A stretch of 64,000 bases of DNA from Haloplanus ruber. GTDB taxonomy: Archaea > Halobacteriota > Halobacteria > Halobacteriales > Haloferacaceae. The position numbers and the translations under genes were made by a program. The DNA lies in the NCBI RefSeq assembly GCF_024494725.1, contig NZ_JANHDK010000001.1:744001-808000 (forward strand), in the 5' to 3' direction. Below the pieces are notes generated by a model. It was not told the DNA's origin and did not search any database. It saw only the letters and a program-made list of their open reading frames with translations. The first letter of the stretch is position 1; every line of letters begins with the position of its first letter. Positions 44,624 to 51,646 of the stretch are shown here, in pieces.

Positions 44624-44671
44624 ACCGTGCCATAGGCACGGTGCCGTCGGGAGCTTCCCCCCGCTCCCGAC
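44624..44671. terminator. Two perfect adjacent hairpins between convergent tenA and padR
   Basis: ACCGTGCC (44624-44631) pairs with GGCACGGT (44635-44642) around ATA. GTCGGGAGC (44646-44654) pairs with GCTCCCGAC (44663-44671) around an 8-base C/T loop. Both stems are perfect and 3 bases apart. There is no long T-tract on the plus strand, so termination is only one possible role. Confidence 0.4.
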
Positions 44672-44683
44672 AGCCGCGGCAGG

Positions 44684-44983
44684 TCACGCCGGCGTCGCCT
44701 CTTCGATCAGGTCGGCGACGTACTGATTCTCCCACTCGCGGCGCGCTTCGAGCTCCCGGCGTCCACGACGCGTCAGCGTGTAGTAGTTGGTGCGGCGGTC
44801 CCGCTGACCCTTGTCGATGAGTCCCTTCTCGACGAGGGTGTCGAGATTCGGATACAGGCGGCCGTGGTGGATCTCGCTCTCGTAGTAATGCTCGAGTTCT
44901 TCCTTGATTGCGAGTCCGTGGGGTTCGTCCAGGCCGGCGATCACGTACAGGAGATCTCGCTGGAAACCGGTCAAGTCGTGCAT
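44684..44983 (-). CDS. PadR-family transcriptional regulator
   Basis: 99 residues forming one winged helix: MHDLTGFQRDLLYVIAGLDEPHGLAIKEELEHYY, recognition helix GRLYPNLDTLVEKGLI and wing DRRTNYYTLTRRGRREL, the standard PadR layout with a short C-terminal helix for dimerisation. It diverges from gshA 370 bases away and converges with tenA. A TATA-like CGTATAAGC at about 45010-45018 lies before it. The effector and target are unknown. Confidence 0.92.
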   Translation of the reverse strand: MHDLTGFQRDLLYVIAGLDEPHGLAIKEELEHYYESEIHHGRLYPNLDTLVEKGLIDKGQRDRRTNYYTLTRRGRRELEARREWENQYVADLIEEATPA

Positions 44984-45352
44984 CGTCGTCCATCGTTTAT
45001 ATCTCGATGCTTATACGTCTTCCGTGGGAGGACACGATGCGTCCGGATTCGTGCCAATAGCCGTCAAAATCGCCCATCGAACCGATTCACCGGAACTCGC
45101 CCAGCGTCCCGACCGACCGGATCGGCGGCGAAATCCGGCGACATCACCGCCCGTTGATACTGGGATCGGGTCGTCTCGGCGGCACCCGGTGGGCGTCGTA
45201 CGACGACCGACGATAGGTCGCAGTTCGGCGGGCAGAATCGGGGAGCGGCGTCCGGGGACATCTCGGGACGATTACAGGAGATCGGGACGGCCGGGGGGGT
45301 GTTCGGTCGGCGTCCACGACTTATTTAATCGGCGGCCTCAAACGACGCGTCG
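44984..45352. other. Divergent intergenic region padR/gshA
   Basis: 369 bases with no supported gene. The padR promoter (TATAAAC and GTATAAGC at about 44993-45018) lies at the left and the gshA promoter at the right. The middle is ordinary GC-rich sequence. Confidence 0.5.
45320..45330 (+). promoter_or_regulatory. TATA box of gshA
   Basis: CTTATTTAATC centred 28 bases before ATG 45353, the ideal spacing for a leaderless haloarchaeal transcript. Confidence 0.6.
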
Positions 45353-46429
45353 ATGGATCTCGGCTCGCGGGACGCCTTCGAGCGGATGGGTACGCTCGGC
45401 ATCGAAGAGGAGTTCTACATCGTCGACGAGGCGGGGCGACCGACCGCCGGTATCGACGACCTGATCTACGGGAGCGACCCTCCCGAACCCCTCGTCGACC
45501 GCCTCGATCACGAACTGTTTCAGTTCACCATCGAGACCCAGACGCCGCTGATCGAGCGCCCGGGCGACGCGGCCGACGCGCTATCGACGGTCCGGGAGGC
45601 GCTGGTCGACCACGCCGCCGCCCACGGCTACCGGATCGCAGCCGCCGGTCTCCACCCGACGGCGAAGTGGCGCGAACTCGATCACGCCACCAAAGAGCGG
45701 TACCGTGCCCAACTCGACCGCATCCAGTACCCTCAACATCGCAACACCACCGCGGGGCTTCACGTCCACGTCGGCGTCGACGACGCGGACAAGGCGACGT
45801 GGATCGCCAACCGCCTCCGGTGGTATCTGCCGCCGATCCTCGCGCTCTCGGCGAACTCGCCCTTCTGGAACGGCTTCGACACCGGTCTGGCTTCGGCCCG
45901 CGCGAAGATCTTCGAGAACCTCCCCAACACCGGCATCCCGACGGCCTTCGAGGACTTCGAGGCGTACCGGCGATTCGAGCGACGGATGGTCGAGACCGGA
46001 TCGATCAACGACCGCGGCGAACTCTGGTACGACGTGCGTCCGCACACGGGCCACGGCACCGTCGAGGTACGAACCCCGGACGCCCAGGCCGACCCCGACC
46101 GCGTCCTCGCCATCGCCGAGTACGTCCACGCGCTGGTTCTCGATCTGGCCGACCGGTACGACGACGGGGAGACTGGTCCCTCGCTCCGCCGCGAGTTCTT
46201 GGACGAGAACAAGTGGCGTGCCATGCGCTACGGTCACGACGCCGCCTTCGTCGAGCGGTCGGGCGAGGACACCGTGTCGCTCGACACCCTCGTCGACCGG
46301 GAGTGTGATCGCCTCGGCGTCGACGGCCTCCGCGACCTACTCGACGCGCCGAGCGGCGCGGCCACCCAGCGCCGCCTGCGCCGCGAAGCGGGCGTCGCGG
46401 CGCTTCGCGAGTCGTTACTGCTCGACTGA
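45353..46429 (+). CDS. gshA: Glutamate-cysteine ligase (gamma-glutamylcysteine synthesis)
   Basis: 358 residues of the GCS2/YbdK-type ligase that makes gamma-glutamylcysteine, the main haloarchaeal thiol. [13 protein letters not shown] (residues 14-26) is the metal/ATP-binding start; [31 protein letters not shown] and [21 protein letters not shown] are the other family blocks. Length is normal. It is a stand-alone gene with its own TATA box, followed after 48 bases by a winged-helix gene with a separate promoter. Confidence 0.93.
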   Translation: MDLGSRDAFERMGTLGIEEEFYIVDEAGRPTAGIDDLIYGSDPPEPLVDRLDHELFQFTIETQTPLIERPGDAADALSTVREALVDHAAAHGYRIAAAGLHPTAKWRELDHATKERYRAQLDRIQYPQHRNTTAGLHVHVGVDDADKATWIANRLRWYLPPILALSANSPFWNGFDTGLASARAKIFENLPNTGIPTAFEDFEAYRRFERRMVETGSINDRGELWYDVRPHTGHGTVEVRTPDAQADPDRVLAIAEYVHALVLDLADRYDDGETGPSLRREFLDENKWRAMRYGHDAAFVERSGEDTVSLDTLVDRECDRLGVDGLRDLLDAPSGAATQRRLRREAGVAALRESLLLD

Positions 46430-46437
46430 GCGCAGCA

Positions 46438-46448
46438 AGCTTTTTACT
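46438..46448 (+). promoter_or_regulatory. TATA-like element of the 46.5 kb regulator gene; T-tract after gshA
   Basis: AGCTTTTTACT lies about 30-40 bases before ATG 46478 and 9 bases after the gshA stop. The T5 run may also terminate gshA. Confidence 0.45.
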
Positions 46449-46477
46449 GTCGGGTTCTGACCTTCAGACGAGAACAT

Positions 46478-46975
46478 ATGTCTGAAGAGAACGGCTCCGA
46501 ACGGCTCGACGCAGACGAAGAGGCGACCGTGGACGACGTATCACCCCGCGAGCGCCTGGAAGCCGAGGCGGACCGGGCGGTCACGGAGTTCGACGAGGGC
46601 GTCGTCGACCTGTTGGCGTGGATTCTCGACACGGAGACGCGCGCACGGATCTACGTCTATCTCAGACAGCATCCCGGATCGACGAGCGACGAAGTCGCGG
46701 AGGGGACCGGACTCTACCCGAGTACGGTCCGAGAGGCCCTGGCCCAACTCCACGAGGAAGGAACTGTCGAGCGCCGCAAACGCGAGAGCGCGGGCGCCGG
46801 CAACAACCCCTACGAGTACGAGGCCATCGCGCCGAGCACGCTCGTCCACGACGCCGTCGGCCAGGTCCAAGAGCAGTTGAACGCCGTGTTCAACCTGGAG
46901 CGACGGTCGGAAGACCGGGCGGAAGGCGGTGAGGCCGACCCCGTCCGGATCACTGTCGAGGACGCCGACGAGTAA
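46478..46975 (+). CDS. Winged-helix transcriptional regulator
   Basis: 165 residues. An acidic N-terminal 40 residues precede a MarR/TrmB-like winged helix: AWILDTETRARIYVYLRQHPGSTSDEVAEGTGLYPSTVREALAQLHEEGTVERRK. An acidic C-terminal tail follows. The pattern TSDEVAEGTGLYPSTVREAL is common in haloarchaeal regulators of primary metabolism. It sits between gshA and coaD on the same strand with its own promoter. Its target is unknown. Confidence 0.88.
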   Translation: MSEENGSERLDADEEATVDDVSPRERLEAEADRAVTEFDEGVVDLLAWILDTETRARIYVYLRQHPGSTSDEVAEGTGLYPSTVREALAQLHEEGTVERRKRESAGAGNNPYEYEAIAPSTLVHDAVGQVQEQLNAVFNLERRSEDRAEGGEADPVRITVEDADE

Positions 46976-47023
46976 GCTGTCGAGGGAACGAAGCGAGAGC
47001 GGGCGGACTCGATGAGTCGACCC

Positions 47024-47030
47024 GTTTAAG
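47024..47030 (+). promoter_or_regulatory. TATA-like element of coaD
   Basis: GTTTAAG is centred about 28 bases before ATG 47055, which supports that start over the GTG at 47043. Confidence 0.5.
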
Positions 47031-47054
47031 TCTCGCCGATTCGTGTGCCCGGAT

Positions 47055-47537
47055 ATGCAGGTCGCGCTTGGCGGGACGTTCGACCCGGTGCACGACGGAC
47101 ACCGAGCCCTGTTCGACCGGGCGTTCGAACTCGGCGACGTCACCGTCGGACTCACGAGCGACGACCTTGCCGCCGAGACGCGGAAGGTACCCCGGCGCGT
47201 ACGTCCCTTCGAGAAACGGCGGGCGGACATCGACGCCGAACTCGACCCCCTCGCTGCGGCGTACGACCGCTCCTACCGCATCCGACGACTCGACGAACCC
47301 ACCGGCATCGCCACCGAATTGGGCTTCGACGCCATCGTCGTCTCGCCGGAGACCCGGGACGGCGCCGAGCGTATCAACGAGATTCGGGCGGACCGCGGAC
47401 TCGCCCCTCTCCGGGTCGAGATGGTCGATCACGTCCCCGCCGAGGACGGCGAACGCATCTCCTCGACGCGGATCGTCCGCGGCGAAATCGACCGCCACGG
47501 CAACCTCACGCCCGAACGCACCCCCGAGACGGACTGA
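47055..47537 (+). CDS. coaD: Archaeal phosphopantetheine adenylyltransferase
   Basis: 160 residues from ATG 47055. A nucleotidyltransferase with ALGGTFDPVHDGHRALFDRAFELG (HxGH-type DGH motif), VGLTSDDLAAETRK and the ISSTRI loop near the C-terminus (GERISSTRIVRGEID). It converts phosphopantetheine to dephospho-CoA; the archaeal CoaD family lacks the bacterial C-terminal layout but matches here in size and motifs. It is followed by a long hairpin. Confidence 0.92.
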   Translation: MQVALGGTFDPVHDGHRALFDRAFELGDVTVGLTSDDLAAETRKVPRRVRPFEKRRADIDAELDPLAAAYDRSYRIRRLDEPTGIATELGFDAIVVSPETRDGAERINEIRADRGLAPLRVEMVDHVPAEDGERISSTRIVRGEIDRHGNLTPERTPETD

Positions 47538-47556
47538 TACGAATTGTTGTAACTGT

Positions 47557-47598
47557 TTACCAGTAGTTCGCCGAGACGGTCCGGCGAACCACTGGTAA
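47557..47598. repeat. Long hairpin after coaD, 8+8 base-pair stem with one mismatch
   Basis: TTACCAGT (47557-47564) and GTTCGCCG (47566-47573) pair with CGGCGAAC (47582-47589) and ACTGGTAA (47591-47598); the single A/C mismatch is at 47565/47590 and the loop is 8 bases. It lies 20 bases past the coaD stop and 26 before the stop of the convergent TFB-like gene. Confidence 0.75.
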
Positions 47599-47624
47599 TG
47601 ACTTACGATAACCCGTATGACGCC

Positions 47625-47933
47625 TCACCACTCCGGCGGGCGGAACCCCGAGTCCGACAGCAGTTCCTTCCACCGCCCCTGGACGCTCAGTCGCGTCACG
47701 TCCATCGCCGCCGCCACCGCCCTCTGGGATCGTTCCTCGCCAGCGATCAAGGCGCCGGCGTAGAGACTGGCGGCCGCGACGGCCGGTTTCGAGCGGTCCT
47801 CATCGGGGACGTTCGAGAGGAAGAGATCCACCGCGTTGGACCGCGCCTCGGAACCGAGATCAAGCCCGTCCGCCGCCCGCGTCAGTCGGGCCACCCACTC
47901 CTCGTTGTCGACGCGGTCCCGCGCCCGATACAT
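47625..47933 (-). CDS. Mini TFB-like protein with a single cyclin repeat
   Basis: 102 residues that match one cyclin fold of transcription factor B: WVARLTRAADGLDLGSEARSNAVDLFLSNVPDEDRSKPAVAAASLYAGALIAGEERSQRAVAAAMDVTRLSVQGRWKELL, including the ASLYAGAL and VTRLSVQGRWKEL helices of repeats in TFB. There is no zinc ribbon, B-finger or second cyclin. Full TFBs are about 320 residues. Small one-repeat TFB relatives occur in haloarchaea; they may act as regulators or decoys, which is inference. Confidence 0.8.
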   Translation of the reverse strand: MYRARDRVDNEEWVARLTRAADGLDLGSEARSNAVDLFLSNVPDEDRSKPAVAAASLYAGALIAGEERSQRAVAAAMDVTRLSVQGRWKELLSDSGFRPPEW

Positions 47934-48191
47934 ATCCTACCCTTCGTCGCCGGGGCATTTAATTTTCCGAACGAGACGACAGCTACTTACGCCGCTCGGC
48001 GGCGAATCGTCCGTGGGGACAGACCGCGCTCCCTGTACGTCCATTCGAGAAACTCGCGGTCACGTCAGGGTTCAGATTCGGGAATTCGGTCGTCGGAAAG
48101 ACGAAACGACATATCGGATGGCAGGTTGTTCAAACCAATAACAGTTCAGCAGAAGCGTACCTGAATTGGCACTCAAGGGTGTATTAGTCCG

Positions 48192-48455
48192 TCACCATTC
48201 CCCTGAAAACTCAACATCAAGTCCGCACCGATCAGCTACACCCTGAATATGACGCCTTTTCGTCTCCTTATCCATATGCGTGTCAAGATAGTAGCCCTGT
48301 ACCAATTCCTGAAAGTGTCTCATAGCTTGTTCATCATGCGGAGAAGCAGGTTTATAGTTGATTATGGCCTTCTCTCTTCCGGGAATATACGATAGTGGAT
48401 TGATTTTAGAAATCAGGTCGCGGTTCTGAATCAGATAATTCACCGCCTCTGCCAT
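48192..48455 (-). CDS. Hypothetical protein, AT-richer than neighbours
   Basis: 87 residues (MAEAVNYLIQNRDLISKINPLSYIPG...). It is less acidic than typical haloarchaeal proteins, with many Lys, Ile and Asn, indicating recent transfer. No family is recognised. Its ATG overlaps the last stop of the broken restriction-like frame as TAATG, so it was probably translationally coupled to that gene. It may itself be the remains of a longer protein. Confidence 0.4.
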   Translation of the reverse strand: MAEAVNYLIQNRDLISKINPLSYIPGREKAIINYKPASPHDEQAMRHFQELVQGYYLDTHMDKETKRRHIQGVADRCGLDVEFSGEW

Positions 48456-48655
48456 TACTTCGCTTTGACCTTGTACGTCTGCCCGAACGCCTCAACGGAG
48501 TATTCTAATTGGGTATTCTGCGGAATCTGTCAGTCAAGAAGGCTCAAGAAATCACGAAGAACAGCGGCCTTCGTGTTGGCCTCGTCCATCTGCGGGGAAG
48601 AGTCGAGAACGGCGTCAGATTGGTCGACATCCTCCCTAACAGCGTCCCTCTCCAT
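48455..48655 (-). pseudogene. Broken HsdR-N/restriction-endonuclease-like gene with in-frame stop
   Basis: From ATG 48655 the frame reads MERDAVREDVDQSDAVLDSS, then PQMDEANTKAAVLRDFLSLLD, then TGA (48530-48532), and continues in the same frame as QIPQNTQLEYSVEAFGQTYK before a final TAA at 48455-48457. NTK...FL.LL-W-..P..T.LEYSV is what I recall as the start of type I HsdR-N-like proteins, where a Trp follows LLD/LLG; TGG to TGA would give this stop. The catalytic PD-ExK part downstream is missing. It is inactivated by one nonsense codon and truncation. Confidence 0.5.
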
Positions 48656-48721
48656 GTCGTTCTGTCACGTCACAGCGGCGGCTTATCAAACCCTGCGAAC
48701 GAATCTCGGAGTAAGAGAATG

Positions 48722-49135
48722 TCAGTCGTAGTAGCTCACGCGCTCGACAACTTCTGCGAAGGCGACGTTCTCGCTCACGTCAGTAATCTCGACGGTGACA
48801 CGCTCGCCCTGTTCGGTGTCGGGGACAATGACGACGAATCCACGCTCGACGCGAGTGATACCGTCGCCCTGTTCGCCAATGTCTTGGATTTCGACGGTGC
48901 GCTGTTCGCCTTCTTCGACAGGTGGCTTCTGTGGGTCATGTTCGCGCTCTGTTTCGGTTTCGGTCTCGTCGGGTCCGTCCTTGGACGAGGCTGGTAGAAG
49001 CGCCACCCGATACGTCTCGCCGTCCTGAAGGTCGCCAAGGCGAACCTCTCGCTCGGGAACCTCGACAACGTAGAAGTTACCCCGTTCTTCGACGGTCGCA
49101 GAAAACAGACAGCGAAGTTGCTCCGATATTTCCAT
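48722..49135 (-). CDS. TRAM domain protein
   Basis: 137 residues from ATG 49135 (MEISEQLRCLFSATVEER); an upstream in-frame start is less likely. Residues about 78-137 form a TRAM RNA-binding beta-barrel: GEQRTVEIQDIGEQGDGITRVERGFVVIVPDTEQGERVTVEITDVSENVAFAEVVE. The N-terminal 30 residues resemble the short helix/strand start of haloarchaeal TRAM proteins, and a Glu/Thr-rich linker joins the parts. Single TRAM proteins act as RNA chaperones in archaea. This copy lies in the accessory stretch. Confidence 0.9.
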   Translation of the reverse strand: MEISEQLRCLFSATVEERGNFYVVEVPEREVRLGDLQDGETYRVALLPASSKDGPDETETETEREHDPQKPPVEEGEQRTVEIQDIGEQGDGITRVERGFVVIVPDTEQGERVTVEITDVSENVAFAEVVERVSYYD

Positions 49136-49253
49136 CAGTAGTATCTTGAACGACATAGGCGACAAAAAACACTTGACTTCTACTGTCTCCGACTACTCCA
49201 GTACTACAACGTCTTCGCACACCGTCCCCTCGGCCGACACGCTCTCGTGACAG

Positions 49254-50486
49254 TCAATCATCGAATATGTGTGTCTCGTAGGCGTCACTCGATTCACGAA
49301 GTAACCGTTCTGTCCCGTCGTGGTTCTGAATTTCTCCTTCTTCGAGACTTTGGTTGACTTCTTCGATGGTTTCAGCCGTTACTTTCTCCGTTACCTCGAA
49401 CTCTTCGACAGGCCGGACGACACCCCACAGCGCCCCAACTGCGTGAAGCACGACAGCCAACGGTGTCAGAAGCAAGAAGATAGGCCAGAGTATCGGATGT
49501 TTCCGATATGCAATGACGCCGAGGAACATATACACGAACAAGATACCGAGCAAAGCCGTTGAAATTAGACTGTAGAGTTCAACGCCGGGGGCCGTACCGG
49601 GAAGCAGATACGAAGCGATGGCCAACAACGGCACGAACGGAGAGAACGCCCACGCAATGATGCGGGTGAAGTAGAGTGGTCGGTACAACAACGGAAGGAG
49701 ATAGTCGTCTTTGACTGTCCCGGACATCCATCGACGCCGCTGTTTGAGCATTGATTTGACCGATGGTGGGGCTTGATTCCGGAAGCGTAAATCCACAAGT
49801 TGGTATGTAAGGTCGTACTCTTTCGCGGCACGCCATATCAGATTCGTATCCTCGGTAATCGTCGCTACGTCCCATCCGATTTCCTGTTCGATTTCGTGGC
49901 GGATAGCAAACCCACCGCCCCACGCGTAGAGCGGATACGACAGTCGATGAAACCCGAGTTGCTCGAACTGGTAGCCAGTCCGGAAGACCTCACAGAGATA
50001 CGTCAGCCGAGAGCCAGTGTATATCGGTTTCTCCGTGAACTGAATGAAATCGGCGTCCGGGAGTCCGGTGAAATCCGTCACGAGGGTATCCTCGTCGAGA
50101 TAGAGAACGTACTCCTCGTCACAGGCTACGTTGCGCCGCGCCCATTCGACAGCACGTCCCTTGTTCGTTGCGTCACAAATGAACTCGTCTGGCACGACGT
50201 GGACTGTCGCCCCGTCGATAGCAATATCGGCCTCGGCAATGACACGAACATCTGTCAGGCCGTCCGGTATCGCGTTGACGGTCTGTTGGACGACCGGCTC
50301 GGCGTCAATTGTAAGGATACGGACTTGAATGTCGTCTAATCCCCATACTTCAGTGCTATCTGGCTTCCACCCGTGCGAAAGAACGAATGTTTCGATAATC
50401 CACCAGAGAGAAGAAAACCCGTACACGACGAGAGCGGCCCACAACAGTATAGAGAGTAGAACTTGGGCTGAAACAAATTCCACCAT
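49254..50486 (-). CDS. Membrane family-2 glycosyltransferase (cellulose-synthase-like)
   Basis: 410 residues. An N-terminal membrane helix (LLSILLWAALVVYGFSSLWWI) precedes a GT2 domain with VLYLDEDT (DxD), TITEDTNL (catalytic TED) and KQRRRWMSG (QxxRW), the full processive/cellulose-synthase set. Three or four C-terminal membrane helices (IIAWAFSPFVPLLAIASYLL, LISTALLGILFVYMFLGVIA, ILWPIFLLLTPLAVVLHAVGAL) and an acidic cytoplasmic tail follow. It probably builds a surface polysaccharide or glycolipid. It has lower GC than the core genes, is flanked by broken genes, and lacks neighbouring sugar genes. Confidence 0.88.
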   Translation of the reverse strand: MVEFVSAQVLLSILLWAALVVYGFSSLWWIIETFVLSHGWKPDSTEVWGLDDIQVRILTIDAEPVVQQTVNAIPDGLTDVRVIAEADIAIDGATVHVVPDEFICDATNKGRAVEWARRNVACDEEYVLYLDEDTLVTDFTGLPDADFIQFTEKPIYTGSRLTYLCEVFRTGYQFEQLGFHRLSYPLYAWGGGFAIRHEIEQEIGWDVATITEDTNLIWRAAKEYDLTYQLVDLRFRNQAPPSVKSMLKQRRRWMSGTVKDDYLLPLLYRPLYFTRIIAWAFSPFVPLLAIASYLLPGTAPGVELYSLISTALLGILFVYMFLGVIAYRKHPILWPIFLLLTPLAVVLHAVGALWGVVRPVEEFEVTEKVTAETIEEVNQSLEEGEIQNHDGTERLLRESSDAYETHIFDD

Positions 50487-50639
50487 AGCGTATTCGGGAC
50501 TATGTTCATGCGCATTACTAACTTTTCATCCACGACCTGACAACCACATAATGAGTTCGATAATCGCCCACCTCACAGGGATTGTTCAAACCGAACCACG
50601 GAACGATTCAAGACGGTCTTTGTCCGGTGAGAAATACTG

Positions 50640-50792
50640 TTCGGCGGCATCACTCCGGAGTCATTATACGCCGGACACTCGGCCCACATGCGCTCGGTGC
50701 CGTCGTCCTTCTAGTTAAATGAGACGCCACGCAGTAGGGATACACTCGCCGCAGTCCGGGCAACGACCGAGAGACGATTCGTCGGGAGTCAT
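50640..50792 (-). pseudogene. Frameshifted CPxCG mini zinc-finger gene
   Basis: ATG 50792 encodes a 25-residue frame containing GRCPDCGECIPTAWRLI and stops at TAA 50715. Just after it another frame encodes KDDGTERMWAECPAYNDSGVM. Joined, these match the haloarchaeal mini-protein pattern CPxC...IPxxWLLIEYExxDGTxxxWAECPxC. The junction (TAACTAG, 7 bases, where 9 would code IEYE-like residues) implies a 2-base deletion, and one cysteine of the second pair is Tyr. It is therefore decayed. Confidence 0.5.
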
Positions 50793-50820
50793 GGGCCGGA
50801 GTTCGTCGTTGGGCTACTCG

Positions 50821-50994
50821 TCAGTCAATGTCCCCAATCTTCCGAGCGCACGCCACCGCGAGATTGCGCCGCTTCCACTCTTCGTCGTCAGTCAGTTTCT
50901 CGTCGGCGTCTTCTAACGCGAGTTCTTCGGCCGCTTCCGCCGACTGTGGGACGCGGACTGGTGGATTCTTGGACTGTCCGTCGTTCATACTCAT
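50821..50994 (-). CDS. Small acidic hypothetical protein
   Basis: 57 residues from ATG 50994, or 55 from ATG 50988 (MNDGQSKNPPVRVPQSAEAAEELALEDADEKLTDDEEWKRRNLAVACARKIGDID). A longer basic upstream extension is unlikely. The C-terminal half is a predicted amphipathic helix and the amino-acid use is haloarchaeal. No family is recognised. It is the last gene before tRNA-Leu. Confidence 0.45.
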   Translation of the reverse strand: MSMNDGQSKNPPVRVPQSAEAAEELALEDADEKLTDDEEWKRRNLAVACARKIGDID

Positions 50995-51147
50995 ACTATC
51001 GGCCGCGAGACGTGCACTTCTTTCGCTGGTTGGACGACCGATTACGGTGGACGAAGGGCGGGACAGACGAAACAGGCGTAGGAACACCACGACAAAGTCG
51101 GCTCATTGGTGAAAATGTCCACAGCGGGTAGCCCTGCGACATAGTAA

Positions 51148-51157
51148 GTTTATAAAG
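51148..51157 (+). promoter_or_regulatory. TATA box of tRNA-Leu
   Basis: GTTTATAAAG, a near-perfect archaeal TATA box, is 53-62 bases before the tRNA. Transcription would start near 51177, where a hairpin TTGCCGG (51177-51183) / CCGGCAA (51192-51198) forms in the 5' leader. Confidence 0.6.
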
Positions 51158-51209
51158 TTATAGCCGCTAAATCCGCTTGCCGGAGCGAAAACCGGCAAAC
51201 AGAGTACGA

Positions 51210-51293
51210 GCGCGGGTAGCCAAGCCAGGAAAAGGCGCAGCGCTTAGGACGCTGTCCCGTAGGGGTCCGCCGGTTCAAATCCGGTCCCGCGCA
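51210..51293 (+). tRNA. tRNA-Leu (anticodon TAG)
   Basis: 84-base class II tRNA. Acceptor GCGCGGG (51210-51216) pairs with CCCGCGC (51286-51292), discriminator A at 51293. The anticodon stem CAGCG/CGCTG encloses CTTAGGA with anticodon TAG (reads CUA). A long variable arm (CCCGTAGGGG) and T-arm CCGGTTCAAATCCGG are present. CCA is not encoded. No intron is seen. Confidence 0.95.
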
Positions 51294-51646
51294 CTGAACG
51301 AGGCGACTGAGAGAGCAAGTCCGAATTAAACTCTCGCCGAGCGGAGTGAGGTTTCGTCCGGTTCAAATTTGGTGTCGTGCATATTGATTCGAGCGAACCA
51401 GAGGGCCGAAAGTGCGCTTAGCTGGTAACACGGGACACGGAGCGGAACGGTGAGATTCGAATCCAGTTCTGTCCAGACACGAGACAATCGCAGTCGAGAG
51501 CAGATTTCGGCGGAGCGTGACGTCGACTCCCGTCAGCGGTGCTGGTACGTGGCTTCAAGTACGGAATCGAGGTCAATCCCGACGGCCAGATAGGAAAGGT
51601 ATCGAAATCGTCGAGAACGCGGTCGGCGGCGACTGACCCGACGGCC
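51294..51646. other. Non-coding stretch after tRNA-Leu
   Basis: 353 bases with no gene. It contains the tRNA 3'-end copy at 51358-51381 and a weaker T-arm-like GATTCGAATCC near 51454-51464. The rest looks like decayed integration-site sequence. Confidence 0.45.
51358..51381 (+). repeat. Degraded second copy of the tRNA-Leu 3' end (att-like)
   Basis: 24 bases, CCGGTTCAAAT then TTGGTGTCGTGCA, match the tRNA 3' end at 51270-51293 in 19 of 24 positions, including the final GCA. Duplicated tRNA 3' ends mark integration sites of archaeal elements. No integrase remains beside it. Confidence 0.6.

Noticed and set aside
48530-48532. Selenocysteine or pyrrolysine decoding of the in-frame TGA
   Set aside because: Haloarchaea are not known to use either, TGA would be Sec only, no SECIS-like element is visible, and the expected residue is Trp; a nonsense mutation is simpler.
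51454-51473. Second tRNA gene after tRNA-Leu
   Set aside because: Only a T-arm-like GATTCGAATCC is visible; no acceptor stem or anticodon arm can be drawn.
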